DNA from: Bacillus vallismortis
GTDB lineage: Bacteria > Bacillota > Bacilli > Bacillales > Bacillaceae
DNA: 64,000 nucleotides
Assembly (NCBI RefSeq): GCF_040784915.1
Contig: NZ_CP160797.1
Coordinates: 2,408,137 to 2,472,136, forward strand
Reading direction: 5' to 3'
Shown in pieces: positions 10,928 to 22,032 of the stretch. The notes below the pieces were generated by a model. It saw only the letters and a list, made by a program, of their open reading frames with translations, did no database searches and had not been told where the DNA came from. A program made the translations under genes and the position numbers. Numbering within the stretch: position 1 is the first letter of the stretch; each line of letters begins with the position of its first letter.

Positions 10928-12099
10928 TAAAATTCCCTCGACAGTTTTCTCATATTCTCCACATTTTCTCTAATGCGGTCGATTTGATCTAAGCCGAATT
11001 GTTCAACGACTGCGTTCGCAATTTCCCATGCGACAGCGGCTTCAGCTACTACACTTGCCGCAGGCACTGCACAGCTGTCTGAACGTTCAATGCTGGCAGA
11101 AAATGGTTCTTTTGTTTCAATATCCACGCTTTTCAGCGGTTTATACAAAGTCGGAATCGGCTTCATGACCCCGCGGACAACAATCGGCATACCTGTTGTC
11201 ATGCCGCCTTCCAGTCCTCCAAGTCTGTTTGTAGCGCGAGTATATCCCTTTTCCTCGTCCCAAATGATCTCATCATGAACTTCGCTTCCATTTCTGCCGG
11301 CCGCCTCAAAGCCGATGCCGAATTCAACACCTTTAAATGCGTTAATTGAAAGTACAGCAGCAGCAAGCTTGCTGTCCAGCTTGCGGTCATAATGGACGTA
11401 GCTGCCCACGCCTACTGGCATTCCCTCGACAATGACTTCTACAATTCCGCCGATGGAATCGCCGTTTGCCTTCGCTTCATCAATGGCAGCCATCATTTTG
11501 TTGCCTGCTTCTTCATCGTAGCATCTGACCGGAGACTCCTCCGTGACACGCTGCAGGTCATCAATTGACGTATATTCTGTTTTCTCAGCTTTAACTGCGC
11601 CAATTTGCAATACATGGCCCGCCACCTTAATGCCCAGCTCAGAAAGAATCTTTTTAGCGACAGCTCCTGCCGCCACTCTGACAGTTGTTTCCCTTGCTGA
11701 AGAGCGCTCCAGCACATTTCTCATATCGCGATGATTATATTTAATCGCACCGTTTAAGTCAGCGTGACCTGGTCTCGGTCTGGAAATTTGACGCTTCATT
11801 TCCTTTTCTTCATCCTCTGTAATCGGAGCCGGACCCATGATTTTAGTCCAATGTTTCCAGTCGTTGTTTTCTACTGCGAGAGCAATTGGTGAACCGAGCG
11901 TGCGGGCATGGCGCACCCCGCTCATAATTTTAGCCTGGTCTTTTTCAATCTGCATGCGGCGGCCGCGGCCGTGGCCTTTTTGGCGTCTGGCAAGCTCAAA
12001 ATTGATATCTTCCTCCGTTATGTAAAGCCCGGCAGGCACACCTTCAATAATGGTCGTCAGTTGGGGGCCGTGTGATTCTCCGGCTGTTAAATATCTCAT
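10927..12099 (-). CDS. aroF (aroC): chorismate synthase
   Basis: Last shikimate-pathway step: eliminates phosphate from EPSP to give chorismate, needing reduced FMN. It has 390 residues. GESHGP near the start, the RPGHADLNG...[17 protein letters not shown] signature and the [12 protein letters not shown] segment are diagnostic. I chose the ATG at 12099 because GGGAG lies eight or nine bases upstream; the ATG at 12117 would include that ribosome site in the coding sequence. It is the first gene of the aromatic supraoperon; B. subtilis calls it aroF. Confidence 0.96.
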   Translation of the reverse strand: MRYLTAGESHGPQLTTIIEGVPAGLYITEEDINFELARRQKGHGRGRRMQIEKDQAKIMSGVRHARTLGSPIALAVENNDWKHWTKIMGPAPITEDEEKEMKRQISRPRPGHADLNGAIKYNHRDMRNVLERSSARETTVRVAAGAVAKKILSELGIKVAGHVLQIGAVKAEKTEYTSIDDLQRVTEESPVRCYDEEAGNKMMAAIDEAKANGDSIGGIVEVIVEGMPVGVGSYVHYDRKLDSKLAAAVLSINAFKGVEFGIGFEAAGRNGSEVHDEIIWDEEKGYTRATNRLGGLEGGMTTGMPIVVRGVMKPIPTLYKPLKSVDIETKEPFSASIERSDSCAVPAASVVAEAAVAWEIANAVVEQFGLDQIDRIRENVENMRKLSREF

Positions 12100-12142
12100 G
12101 ACTTCTTCTCCCTTCATCGCATTAACGCTTTTAAGTAAAACT

Positions 12143-12171
12143 ACTATAACATATTTTTCAGCAAAAAGTCA
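12143..12171 (-). promoter_or_regulatory. aroF (supraoperon) promoter
   Basis: -10 TATAGT (12148-12143) with an extended TG before it, 17 bases from TGACTT (12171-12166). It sits in the 74-base gap between cheR and aroF. It would drive aroFBH and read on into trp. Confidence 0.7.
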
Positions 12172-12173
12172 GT

Positions 12174-13082
<909 letters not shown>

Positions 13083-13177
13083 TTAACCCCTTATTTACTT
13101 TATGTAAACCTTTACAAAAGAAAACGAAAACCGACGTCATTACATAGTGCCGGCCCTGCTACTTATTTTCATAATGA

Positions 13178-13624
13178 TTAATAGATCCAGCCTGCCATGA
13201 GCTGTTGATATGATACTAATTCTTCATTCTTAAAGAAAATGTTAATCTCGCGTTCAGCACTTTCGAGAGAATCAGAGCCGTGGATGATGTTTTTTCCGAC
13301 AAACATGCCATAATCTCCGCGAATAGTGCCAGGCAAAGCTTCTTTAGGATTTGTCTTTCCGATCAGCTGTCGTGTCACTTCAATGACATTTTCGCCTTCC
13401 CAAACCATTGCGAATACAGGTCCTGAAGTAATAAACTCAACGAGCTCTCCGAAGAAAGGCTTCCCTTGATGTTCGGCGTAGTGTTTCTCAGCTATTTGTT
13501 CAGTCACTCTCATTAACTTGGCACCAGATAATTGTAAGCCCTTACGTTCGAATCTCGACAAAATATCACCAATGAGCTGACGTTGGACACCGTCTGGTTT
13601 CACCATAATAAAAGTCTTTTCCAT
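13178..13624 (-). CDS. ndk: nucleoside-diphosphate kinase
   Basis: Transfers the terminal phosphate from ATP to other nucleoside diphosphates through a phosphohistidine. It has 148 residues; the active His falls at 115 in NIIHGSDS, the canonical position. ATG at 13624 is preceded by GGTGGAG; a GTG one codon earlier is a possible alternative. It lies between the menaquinone genes and cheR and has its own promoter and terminator. Confidence 0.96.
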   Translation of the reverse strand: MEKTFIMVKPDGVQRQLIGDILSRFERKGLQLSGAKLMRVTEQIAEKHYAEHQGKPFFGELVEFITSGPVFAMVWEGENVIEVTRQLIGKTNPKEALPGTIRGDYGMFVGKNIIHGSDSLESAEREINIFFKNEELVSYQQLMAGWIY

Positions 13625-13678
13625 CACATTCTCCACCCCATCATTATGTATGTATAGGCTTTCACACTGCACACCGAA

Positions 13679-13707
13679 ATCGTAACATCTTTCTGACAAT
13701 TAATCAA
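13679..13707 (-). promoter_or_regulatory. ndk sigma-A promoter
   Basis: TTGATT (13707-13702), 17-base spacer, TACGAT (13684-13679), with an extended TG one base before the -10. The leader is about 50 nt. Confidence 0.75.
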
Positions 13708-13741
13708 TCCGGGGCGGAGAAATTTCTCAATATCTACAAAA

Positions 13742-14788
13742 TTAAAATTTTCTTTTTCCGATATATTTTGCGATGGCCGCAAGAGACGAACGTGCACGCC
13801 CTCTCGGAAGCGTGTTTAATTTCTGGAAAGCTTTCTGCAGATACATTTCGCTTACTGCCATAGATGCTTCAATTGCATCTGTTTTTTTCATTTCTTCAAT
13901 GATCGGCTCAAGCTGTTCCTGCGTTGTCTCGGTGTTAATCAATTTAAGCTGATTTTTTAATGCTGGATTTTTCAGGGCATACAGCACTGGCAATGTAACA
14001 TTTCCTTGAAGTAAATCTCCTCCAACAGGTTTGCCCAGCTCTTCTTCCGTTGAAGTAAAATCAAGAATATCATCAATGATTTGATAAGACATGCCGACGT
14101 AATACCCAAACCAGTACAGCGCCTTATGAATCTTTTCATCAGCGCCGGACGCAATGGCACCGAGCTGGCAGCTGACCGCGATAAGGAGCGCCGTTTTTCT
14201 TTTGATGCGGCGGAGATATGTTCTGAGGTTTTGTTCCATGTTGTATTTGTCTTTGATCTGCTCGATTTCCCCAAGACAAACTTCAACAATCGTCTGCGAC
14301 AAAATCCTATGGGCTTTCGGTTCGTTAATTCTCGTCATCATTTCAAGAGATCCCGCAAGCATATAATCACCTGTGTACATCGCAATGCGATTGTCCCACT
14401 TTGCTTTGATTGTCGGCTTCCCTCTGCGAAGCTCCGCATCGTCAATGACATCATCATGAACCAAAGATGCCATGTGAATCATTTCCAAAGTGACGGCGAC
14501 ATATTTAATTTTATTAATGTCATAATCGCCAAACATGCCGGAAAGCAGCACGAAAACAGGGCGAATACGCTTCCCTCCCGCCTGCAGCAGATGAAGACCC
14601 GCCTCGCTTAAAAGCGGGTAATCGGAACGTACGGTCTGTTCAAGTTCTCTTTCAATTATATCAATATCGTCATTTAAAAAAGAGTAGGCCATTTTAAATT
14701 TCATATCATTCACCCAAACATCTGTGTTTTCATTTCCATCCGATATGCGTGGCAGCGACTCCGCCAGTAAACGAATGATATTTGACAT
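13742..14788 (-). CDS. hepT: heptaprenyl diphosphate synthase component II
   Basis: Catalytic subunit that builds the C35 side chain of menaquinone-7. Both aspartate-rich motifs are present: [16 protein letters not shown] and [10 protein letters not shown]. The 348-residue form starts at 14788 and overlaps menH by 59 bases, with only a distant GAGG upstream. An internal ATG at 14704, preceded by GGGTGA, would give 320 residues, closer to related synthases, and may be the real start. It works with HepS, encoded just upstream of menH. Confidence 0.93.
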   Translation of the reverse strand: MSNIIRLLAESLPRISDGNENTDVWVNDMKFKMAYSFLNDDIDIIERELEQTVRSDYPLLSEAGLHLLQAGGKRIRPVFVLLSGMFGDYDINKIKYVAVTLEMIHMASLVHDDVIDDAELRRGKPTIKAKWDNRIAMYTGDYMLAGSLEMMTRINEPKAHRILSQTIVEVCLGEIEQIKDKYNMEQNLRTYLRRIKRKTALLIAVSCQLGAIASGADEKIHKALYWFGYYVGMSYQIIDDILDFTSTEEELGKPVGGDLLQGNVTLPVLYALKNPALKNQLKLINTETTQEQLEPIIEEMKKTDAIEASMAVSEMYLQKAFQKLNTLPRGRARSSLAAIAKYIGKRKF

Positions 14789-15431
14789 TTTTCAAGCCCG
14801 CCTCTTCAAACAGGCCTGCCAGTTCTTTCATTCCAGGGAATTCTCTGGCTGATTCTTGAAGCCAAGAATATTCTTTATAGCTCTTCGCAAACAATTTCCC
14901 GAAAAACGGCATAATATACTTAAAGTACATAAAGTAAGCCTGTCTGAATCCGAACGTTTCCGGCTGGGACGTTTCCAGACATACCACCTGGCCGCCCGGC
15001 TTCACCACACGTCTCATCTCTTTCAGTACGGTCAAGTAATCAGGGACATTGCGCAGTCCGAAGCCAATGGTGACATAATCAAATGTATCATCATCAAAGG
15101 GAAGCTCCATCGCATTTCCGTGCAGCAGTTCAATTTGGCTGAATCCGCCGTCTTTTACTTTCTGCTGGCCGACACTCAGCATATTTTCACTGAAGTCCAA
15201 GCCCTTGATCTCACCGCTTTTACCGGCTGCTTTTGCAAGAGCGATCGTCCAGTCAGCCGTTCCGCAGCAGACATCAAGTGCCTTGGCGCCTTCTTTTACA
15301 TTCATGATGCGCATCGTTTTGTCGCGCCATTTTTTATGCTGCTGAAAACTGATGACAGAGTTCATTTGGTCGTAGTTTTTATATATTTTTTCAAATACTC
15401 CGTGTACGCGCTGTTCTTTTGAGTCCTGCAT
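14730..15431 (-). CDS. menH (menG, ubiE): demethylmenaquinone methyltransferase
   Basis: Adds the final methyl group in menaquinone synthesis. Class I SAM methyltransferase of 233 residues with motif [19 protein letters not shown] near 48-65 and the UbiE signatures [11 protein letters not shown] and the terminal [11 protein letters not shown]. It sits between hepS and hepT, so head group and side chain enzymes share one operon. The older name gerC2 reflects germination defects of mutants in this operon. Confidence 0.97.
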   Translation of the reverse strand: MQDSKEQRVHGVFEKIYKNYDQMNSVISFQQHKKWRDKTMRIMNVKEGAKALDVCCGTADWTIALAKAAGKSGEIKGLDFSENMLSVGQQKVKDGGFSQIELLHGNAMELPFDDDTFDYVTIGFGLRNVPDYLTVLKEMRRVVKPGGQVVCLETSQPETFGFRQAYFMYFKYIMPFFGKLFAKSYKEYSWLQESAREFPGMKELAGLFEEAGLKNVKYHSFTGGVAATHIGWK

Positions 15432-15437
15432 AATGGT

Positions 15438-16229
<792 letters not shown>

Positions 16230-16284
16230 TTAATCTATGTATGAGTTTTATCTTTTCATTCACTTACGCATGTATCATTATAGC

Positions 16285-16354
16285 ATAAAAAAAAGAAATT
16301 GGCTGTATCCTCCCGCTGTTTGCGAGCATTTGCTTTTAACAGCGGGGACAGCCA
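16285..16354 (-). terminator. mtrAB terminator
   Basis: Long stem GGCTGT...CCCGCTGTT / AACAGCGGG...ACAGCC followed by a run of eight T on the minus strand. It starts just after the mtrB stop codon. Confidence 0.88.
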
Positions 16355-16356
16355 GC

Positions 16357-16584
16357 TTATTTTTTTTCGCTTTTCATTTCTCCGTATGCGGTTTGAATGA
16401 GTGCCTCTCCTCTGATTTTAATGGCCGAAGTATGCTCTGTAAACTGAGCGATGATTACTTCTCCCTTGTCGAGTTTTTCGGAATGGTGAAACTTTGTATC
16501 GGTTCCTCTTGTCAGGCCGATCACATTCACTCCGTCTTCAACCGCTTTTATGATGACAAAATCACTTGAATGCTTTTCGTTCAT
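16357..16584 (-). CDS. mtrB: trp RNA-binding attenuation protein TRAP
   Basis: Forms an 11-subunit ring that binds tryptophan and then GAG/UAG triplets in the trp leader, causing termination. The protein has 75 residues; the RNA-contact residues Lys37, Lys56 and Arg58 are all present at their known positions. The ATG at 16584 has AGGGTG upstream. It is the second gene of mtrA-mtrB. Its main target is in this same window at 9.36-9.41 kb. Confidence 0.97.
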   Translation of the reverse strand: MNEKHSSDFVIIKAVEDGVNVIGLTRGTDTKFHHSEKLDKGEVIIAQFTEHTSAIKIRGEALIQTAYGEMKSEKK

Positions 16585-16605
16585 TTCTAGCACCCTCTAT
16601 CTTTA

Positions 16606-17178
16606 TTAGTCCTGGCGTTTAATATGTTCCAATACTTCGGCACGGGCAGCTGCATCATCTTTAAAAATGCCTCTGACTGCTGAAGTGACGGTTTTTGCAC
16701 CCGGTTTTCTCACACCGCGCATCGTCATGCACATGTGTTCTGCTTCAACCACTACCATGACGCCATACGGGTCAAGCGTTTCTACGATGCTTTCCGCAAT
16801 TGTAGATGTGATACGCTCCTGAAGCTGCGGACGCTTTGCAACGGCTTCAACGGCACGCGCCAATTTACTGAGCCCTGTGACCTTTCCGCCTCGCGGTATA
16901 TATGCAACGTGCGCTTTTCCATAAAAGGGAACAAGGTGATGCTCACACATAGAATGAAACGCGATATCTTTTACAAGAACAAGCTCCTCATGGTTTTCAC
17001 CGAAGATAGTCTGGAAATGTTCTTTTGGGTCTTCATTCAAGCCGGAGAATACTTCGGCGTACATCTTTGCGACTCTTTTCGGAGTATCAAGAAGCCCTTC
17101 TCTGTTCGGGTCTTCTCCGATCGCTTCTAAAATTTGACGAACAGCTTGTTCGATTTGCTCTTTATTAACTTCTTTCAT
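16606..17178 (-). CDS. mtrA (folE): GTP cyclohydrolase I
   Basis: First step of tetrahydrofolate synthesis: GTP to dihydroneopterin triphosphate. It has 190 residues. Zinc-site residues are visible in [13 protein letters not shown] and CMTMRG. GGAGGACAT precedes the ATG. It is co-transcribed with mtrB, linking folate and tryptophan control through the shared precursor chorismate. Confidence 0.97.
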   Translation of the reverse strand: MKEVNKEQIEQAVRQILEAIGEDPNREGLLDTPKRVAKMYAEVFSGLNEDPKEHFQTIFGENHEELVLVKDIAFHSMCEHHLVPFYGKAHVAYIPRGGKVTGLSKLARAVEAVAKRPQLQERITSTIAESIVETLDPYGVMVVVEAEHMCMTMRGVRKPGAKTVTSAVRGIFKDDAAARAEVLEHIKRQD

Positions 17179-17215
17179 GTTCTATGTCCTCCACCAATGA
17201 ATACATTTAATTTCG

Positions 17216-17245
17216 ATTCTAGCACACATGCCCCGCTAAAAGCAA
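17216..17245 (-). promoter_or_regulatory. mtrAB promoter
   Basis: TAGAAT (17221-17216) and TTGCTT (17245-17240), 18 bases apart, about 40 bases before mtrA. Confidence 0.6.
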
Positions 17246-17283
17246 AGTGAATGCCCTGTCAGGAAGCCCATGCCCTTGAAATA

Positions 17284-17312
17284 TGAAAAGCCCCTTGGAA
17301 AGGGGCTTTTCT
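17284..17312 (-). terminator. hbs terminator
   Basis: AAAAGCCCCTT / AAGGGGCTTTT stem with a three-base loop, roughly 55 bases after the hbs stop codon. Confidence 0.85.
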
Positions 17313-17365
17313 GTGAAGAAATAAAGTGTATGTAAGCTAGATGCATACACGATCTATATTCACAA

Positions 17366-17644
17366 TTATTTTCCGGCAACTGCGTCTTTAAGCGCTTTAC
17401 CTGGTTTGAAAGCAGGTACTTTGCTCGCTGGAATTTCGATTTCTTCACCTGTTTGAGGGTTGCGTCCTTTACGTGCAGAACGTTCACGCACCTCGAAGTT
17501 ACCAAAACCGATCAGTTGAATTTTATCACCGTTTTTAAGTGCATCTAAGATCGTATCAAAAACAGAGTCAACTGCTTTTGTAGCGTCTTTTTTAGACAAT
17601 TCGCTTGCTTCTGCAACCGCATTGATAAGTTCTGTTTTGTTCAT
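17366..17644 (-). CDS. hbs: DNA-binding protein HU (HBsu)
   Basis: Essential nucleoid protein of 92 residues that bends DNA as a dimer. The family signature [21 protein letters not shown] and the DNA-binding arm [16 protein letters not shown] are present. AGGAGGTGA is a strong ribosome site before the ATG at 17644. The leader of about 180 bases is unusually long. Confidence 0.98.
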   Translation of the reverse strand: MNKTELINAVAEASELSKKDATKAVDSVFDTILDALKNGDKIQLIGFGNFEVRERSARKGRNPQTGEEIEIPASKVPAFKPGKALKDAVAGK

Positions 17645-17832
17645 GCCTTTCACCTCCTCCCAAAAGGGATACATTCAGTTCGTTTATTATCATTTCTTCA
17701 CAGTTCAGTCTGATTCTAAACCTGGCCCAGAAAAAAATCAGAGCAGGCAAGAGAAAGACAATTAAACGGCTTTTTAAGAAAAACTGCACTCTGAGGAATG
17801 TTTGTCCAACAAAGTGAAGAATTTCTGTATGT

Positions 17833-17861
17833 AGAGTAACACATATAAAAAGCCATATCAA
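17833..17861 (-). promoter_or_regulatory. hbs promoter
   Basis: TTGATA (17861-17856), 17 bases, TACTCT (17838-17833), with an extended TGT before the -10. A second TTGACG at 17878-17873 could serve another start; B. subtilis hbs is known to have more than one promoter. Confidence 0.7.
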
Positions 17862-17980
17862 GCATTTTAAAGCGTCAATCCCTTGCTCGTCAAGGATTTA
17901 ACGTGGTTTACCGAACAAATATTCCTTTTTTTGCTTTTTTCATCCTATTCTTTGATCCTTTTCCATTATTAAGAGCAAAG

Positions 17981-18012
17981 AAAAAAGACCTCCCATTCTA
18001 TAAAGAGGTCTT
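17981..18012 (-). terminator. spoIVA terminator
   Basis: AAGACCTC / GAGGTCTT stem followed by a T run on the minus strand, starting seven bases after the spoIVA stop. Confidence 0.88.
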
Positions 18013-18018
18013 CCGGTA

Positions 18019-19497
18019 TTACAGGATGATGGCGATTAAGCCGCCAGAGCCTTCGTTTATAATTCTTTCTAACGTTTCTTTTAATTTATACCGCGCGTTT
18101 TCAGGCATTAATGACAGCTTTGCCTGAATCCCTTCTCTCACAATTGAGCTCAGTGATCTTCCGAAGATATCGGAGTTCCAGATGGAGAGCGGATCATCCT
18201 CAAAGTCCTGCATTAAATAGCGTACAAGCTCTTCGCTTTGTTTTTCCGTTCCGATAATCGGCGCGAATTCGCTTTCGACGTCTACTTTGATCATATGGAT
18301 CGATGGCGCGACAGCTTTTAGCCTCACACCGAATCGTGAGCCCTGTCTTATAATTTCCGGCTCATCGAGACTCATATCAGTTAAAGCAGGCGCTGCAATG
18401 CCGTATCCCGTCTGTTTGACCATTTTTAAGGCATCAGACACTTGATCATATTCTGTTTTCGCATGGGCAAAGTCTTGCATGAGTTCAAGCAAATGGTCTC
18501 TTCCTCTGATTTCAACACCCACCACTTCTTTCAAGATTTGATCATATAAGTGGTCCGGCGCGTACAAATCGATTTCTGCGACCCCTTGACCCAGCTCAAT
18601 TCCGGCTAATCCGGCACTTTCAATAAATTCAAACTCGCTGAATTGGCCGACAACCCTGTCTACGTCCCGAAGCCGCTTAATATCCTTAACAGTTTCCTTC
18701 ACGGATTCCTGGTAGCTTTCACGCAGCCAATGGTTTTCTTTTAGCACCATTACCCAGCTTGGGAGGTTGACATTTACCTCAAGCACCGGAAACTCGTAGA
18801 GGGCTTCTCTGAGCACACTCAGCACATCTGATTCCCGCATGCTTTCCACGCTCATTGCCAAAACCGGGATATCATATTTTTCGCTTAAATCCTGGCGCAT
18901 GGCTTCTGTTTCCGGATGATACGGCCTGACTGAGTTGATGACCATAATAAAGGGTTTGCCAACCTCTTTCAGCTCTTCAATGACTCTTTCTTCAGCCTCT
19001 ATATAGTCACTTCTGGCGATATCACCAATGGTGCCGTCTGTTGTAATGACAACTCCGATGGTCGAGTGTTCTTGAATGACTTTTCGCGTGCCAATTTCAG
19101 CAGCCTCATGAAATGGGATCGGTTCTTCGTACCAAGGCGTGTTAATCATCCGCGGCCCGTTTTCATCTTCATATCCTTTAGCGCCGGGTACTGTGTAGCC
19201 TACACAATCTACTAATCTTATATTGACATCGAGTCCGTCTGACACGTGAACAGACATCGCCTGATTCGGAACAAATTTAGGCTCTGTAGTCATAATCGTT
19301 TTGCCGGCCGCGCTCTGCGGCAACTCATCCTGCGCACGGGCCCGGTCTGCTTCGTTACCGATATTCGGGAGCACCACAAGCTCCATGAATTTTTTAATGA
19401 ACGTGGATTTTCCTGTACGGACAGCACCTACGACTCCTAAGTATATATCGCCTCCTGTTCGTTCAGCGATATCCTTGAAAATATCGACCTTTTCCAA
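18019..19497 (-). CDS. spoIVA: spore coat morphogenetic ATPase SpoIVA
   Basis: Polymerises on the outer forespore membrane to form the basement layer of the spore coat. It has 492 residues with an N-terminal TRAFAC-type GTPase-like fold that uses ATP; Walker A GAVRTGKST has Lys30, the residue known to be essential. The middle and C-terminal regions show the conserved ending GGLIAIIL. The start is TTG at 19497, preceded by GGGAGGGAT. A sigma-E promoter lies upstream. It is monocistronic. Confidence 0.97.
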   Translation of the reverse strand: MEKVDIFKDIAERTGGDIYLGVVGAVRTGKSTFIKKFMELVVLPNIGNEADRARAQDELPQSAAGKTIMTTEPKFVPNQAMSVHVSDGLDVNIRLVDCVGYTVPGAKGYEDENGPRMINTPWYEEPIPFHEAAEIGTRKVIQEHSTIGVVITTDGTIGDIARSDYIEAEERVIEELKEVGKPFIMVINSVRPYHPETEAMRQDLSEKYDIPVLAMSVESMRESDVLSVLREALYEFPVLEVNVNLPSWVMVLKENHWLRESYQESVKETVKDIKRLRDVDRVVGQFSEFEFIESAGLAGIELGQGVAEIDLYAPDHLYDQILKEVVGVEIRGRDHLLELMQDFAHAKTEYDQVSDALKMVKQTGYGIAAPALTDMSLDEPEIIRQGSRFGVRLKAVAPSIHMIKVDVESEFAPIIGTEKQSEELVRYLMQDFEDDPLSIWNSDIFGRSLSSIVREGIQAKLSLMPENARYKLKETLERIINEGSGGLIAIIL

Positions 19498-19568
19498 GTG
19501 AATCCCTCCCGGACTTCCTATCCTTATCAATTTTATTAAGCTCTTTCAATCAAACACAGGACACTATA

Positions 19569-19598
19569 TGTGTATGACGTTGTCCTATTTCAATATGA
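19569..19598 (-). promoter_or_regulatory. spoIVA sigma-E promoter
   Basis: TCATATT (19598-19592), 15 bases, CATACACA (19576-19569). The first box matches the sigma-E -35 consensus fully and the second misses only the last base. Agrees with known mother-cell expression of spoIVA. Confidence 0.82.
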
Positions 19599-19637
19599 CA
19601 TCTTTAGAAAATTTTCCGTCCTCAATCTATTAAAGTA

Positions 19638-19680
19638 TAAAAAAACCTTTCTCCCTATTTGTATGCAAGGGAGAAAGGTT
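19638..19680 (-). terminator. yphF terminator
   Basis: AACCTTTCTCCC / GGGAGAAAGGTT stem plus a run of seven T; it begins at the yphF stop codon. Confidence 0.88.
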
Positions 19681-20414
19681 CATTCCTTTTTCATATCATT
19701 TTCTAAAAAAACAGGTTCCTGTTTGTCATTTACCGTATATTTCACAGAAAACGCCGGGACGAAAGGCGTTTCTTGCCAAATCATATCCTGAATTTCAGAT
19801 CCGGGCTTAAACGTTTTTTTGCTTTTTTTGAGCCAAGAAGCCAGCTCAGTCCGGTAATCGGCATATATTTCTCCGTCTCCGTCAATCATAAGCGGCAAGG
19901 AATTCCCTGAGATTGGGCTTGTCACTGTAAGAGAGCTTCCAACCCCCAGCTTCTTCTCATCTAGTGTAAATAAATCACGTGACAGCACATCCTGATAAGG
20001 CGGATATTGATGCTCCTGGCGGTACATTTGGACACGCAATTTCACATCGCGGATTTTTTCAGCCATCTTTAGATCAATCAATTTAACAGTCGGATCGTTC
20101 TCTACGTCGACAAGCACGTATTGATAGTCTCCTCCGCTTTCATATGCCGTGCTTGGAGGTTCGGCCATATACCTCGGCGCTAAACGGTTAAAGTCTATCG
20201 GATATTTTTGATACAGAGGTGTCGACATATCTTTTGTTTGAATGGGAAGCAGTCCTCCATTTGCCTTTTGGAATTCGTCAACAGCAGACTGGACCTGCTC
20301 TAACTGGTCCTGATAAGGAATGGCATGTACACTGCTTTTCCGCTCATTTGGATATAAACAGCCTGATAAAAACACGACTGCCGCAAAAATCATAGCGCAC
20401 TTCAGTTTACCCAT
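19680..20414 (-). CDS. yphF: putative lipoprotein YphF
   Basis: Protein of 244 residues with a lipoprotein signal peptide; the lipobox is FLSGC, with Cys19 as the modified residue. The mature part is a soluble extracytoplasmic domain without a motif that I recognise. It lies downstream of yphE (21 bases), probably in the same transcript, and next to spoIVA. Function unknown. Confidence 0.88.
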   Translation of the reverse strand: MGKLKCAMIFAAVVFLSGCLYPNERKSSVHAIPYQDQLEQVQSAVDEFQKANGGLLPIQTKDMSTPLYQKYPIDFNRLAPRYMAEPPSTAYESGGDYQYVLVDVENDPTVKLIDLKMAEKIRDVKLRVQMYRQEHQYPPYQDVLSRDLFTLDEKKLGVGSSLTVTSPISGNSLPLMIDGDGEIYADYRTELASWLKKSKKTFKPGSEIQDMIWQETPFVPAFSVKYTVNDKQEPVFLENDMKKE

Positions 20415-20435
20415 ACAGCACTTCCTTTTACAGCT

Positions 20436-20639
20436 TTATTCATTGACAGGACCGCTGAATACCACGACAAACACAATAATTCCCGATATGAGCATACACA
20501 TGTAAGCAAACGATGAAACCGCAATCTTCAGAAAACGATTCCGAAACTTAAACCGGCTTAAATAGATGGACGCTACAGCCAGAAACATCAGACCCATGGA
20601 CCCCAGTGCAAACCACATTTTCATCAATGCCAGACTCAA
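20436..20639 (-). CDS. yphE: small membrane protein YphE (DUF2768 type)
   Basis: Two predicted transmembrane helices in about 67 residues: one from LGSMGLMFLAVASIYL, one from MCMLISGIIVFVVVF. I chose the TTG at 20639 because a strong AGGGGGAGG lies nine bases upstream and this gives the length known for YphE. An ATG five codons later (20624) is an alternative. Function unknown. The ribosome site is complementary to the loop of the terminator at 20742-20778. Confidence 0.75.
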   Translation of the reverse strand: MSLALMKMWFALGSMGLMFLAVASIYLSRFKFRNRFLKIAVSSFAYMCMLISGIIVFVVVFSGPVNE

Positions 20640-20977
20640 TGACCTGCGCCTCCCCCTAATATGTATGATGTAAGCGTTATATTTCATTTTAATATACAGC
20701 GCCGGTAAAGATCAACCAGATTTTCCATCCTTTAATAGAACAAAAAACTGAAGCAAAGAGGGGGACCTTCGCTTCAGTCAAATTGACTATATTCACCTGC
20801 ACGTTTAAGAAACACTCTCTTGGACTTCGATGCTATAGTATGCGACTTGGCATACAGATGCATCCTCTATTGCCTAAATCAGCAAAATGTTTCAGGAGAT
20901 CCCAAGACTTGGGTGTTCTTCTGTTTTTCGGGCTTTCGTTCAATTAAGATATGCGGCCGTCAATACAATTGACACTT
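20640..20977. other. 338-base gap between gpsA and yphE
   Basis: Contains a minus-strand terminator (20742-20778), a sporulation-type -10 box CATACTATA (20842-20834) and about 110 bases next to gpsA in which I see nothing. A 29-codon frame at 20774-20863 has no proper ribosome site and is not called. Confidence 0.5.
20742..20778 (-). terminator. terminator with C-rich loop between gpsA and yphE
   Basis: Stem ACTGAAGCGAAG / CTTTGCTTCAGT (one G-T pair) followed by TTTTTTG. The loop holds TCCCCCT. It probably ends the gpsA transcript or a short RNA started near 20827. Confidence 0.85.
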
Positions 20978-22015
20978 TTACTTCACTTGATTTTCAAACG
21001 TATTTACCAGATCCTCCATCTCGTGGGTTTTCCCTCTCGCCATTAAAGATTCAACAGCAGTTTCCACTTTTTGTCCGTTAAATAGAACTTGATGGAGTGC
21101 TTCTGTAATCGGCATTTTCACATCATATTTCTCCGAAAGCTGGTAAGCCGCTTTTGTCGTACGGACGCCTTCGACTACCATTCCCATCTCTTCAAGAACG
21201 TCTTTGAGCTTGTACCCTTTTCCGAGCAAATTGCCGGCACGCCAGTTTCTGGAATGAACACTTGTGCACGTCACAATCAGATCGCCCACTCCTGTCAATC
21301 CAGAAAACGTCAGGGGATTCCCGCCCATTTTCGTTCCGAGTCTCGCGATTTCGGCAAGTCCGCGCGTAATCAATGCAGCTTTGGCATTGTCGCCATACCC
21401 TAAACCGTCTGTAATTCCTGCGGCAAGTGCAATGATATTTTTTAAAGCCCCGCCGATCTCAACTCCGATAATGTCAGGGTTTGTGTACACCCGGAAATTG
21501 TGATTAATAAATAAATCCTGCACCTCTTCTGCTGCCCGCATGCTTTTTGAAGATGAAGTAACGGTCGTCGGATGGCGCAGCCCCACTTCTTCCGCATGGC
21601 TCGGGCCGGAAAGGACCACAACATCTTTTCTGACATCGCTTGGGAGCTCGTCTTCCATAATCTCAGAAATGCGAAGGAGCGAATCAGGCTCTATTCCCTT
21701 GCTGACATGAACAAAGACTGCCTTTTTCGTGATAAAAGGCACAGCCTGTCTCAGTACTTCCCGAATCGCTTTTGTCGGAACGGCAACAATAATGAAATCT
21801 GCGTCCGAAACAGCTTTCCCGATATCCGTTGTAGCCTCTATTGATTCCGGCAGCTTGACGTTCGGCAAATAATCCTTATTTTCATGCTGATCATTGATTT
21901 GATCAATCAGATCTGCACGGTGCCCCCACATGGTTACATTGTGATGATTATCGGCTAACACTAAAGCCAGTGCCGTCCCCCAGCTTCCCGCTCCGAGCAT
22001 AGTGACTTTTTTCAT
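20978..22015 (-). CDS. gpsA: NAD(P)-dependent glycerol-3-phosphate dehydrogenase
   Basis: Reduces dihydroxyacetone phosphate to sn-glycerol-3-phosphate for phospholipid synthesis. It has 345 residues. The N-terminal GAGSWGTALA loop (8-17) binds the nucleotide; KNIIALAAGITDGLGYGDN near 190 carries the catalytic Lys; RNWRAG is also conserved. It lies 17 bases downstream of der, probably co-transcribed. Confidence 0.97.
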   Translation of the reverse strand: MKKVTMLGAGSWGTALALVLADNHHNVTMWGHRADLIDQINDQHENKDYLPNVKLPESIEATTDIGKAVSDADFIIVAVPTKAIREVLRQAVPFITKKAVFVHVSKGIEPDSLLRISEIMEDELPSDVRKDVVVLSGPSHAEEVGLRHPTTVTSSSKSMRAAEEVQDLFINHNFRVYTNPDIIGVEIGGALKNIIALAAGITDGLGYGDNAKAALITRGLAEIARLGTKMGGNPLTFSGLTGVGDLIVTCTSVHSRNWRAGNLLGKGYKLKDVLEEMGMVVEGVRTTKAAYQLSEKYDVKMPITEALHQVLFNGQKVETAVESLMARGKTHEMEDLVNTFENQVK

Positions 22016-22032
22016 ATTTGCTTCACACCTTT

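Larger units (their letters stand above)
17645..18018. other. 374-base gap between hbs and spoIVA
   Basis: Holds the hbs leader and promoter and the spoIVA terminator. An imperfect inverted repeat (AAATCCTTG / CAAGGGATT) lies near 17878-17899 just upstream of the hbs promoter. I see no gene. Confidence 0.6.

Noticed and set aside
14081..14611. 176-codon plus-strand frame inside hepT
   Set aside because: Antisense shadow of a conserved gene.
20774..20863. 29-codon minus-strand frame between gpsA and yphE
   Set aside because: The only GAGG touches the ATG with no spacer, and the stop codon lies inside the terminator stem. No family resemblance.
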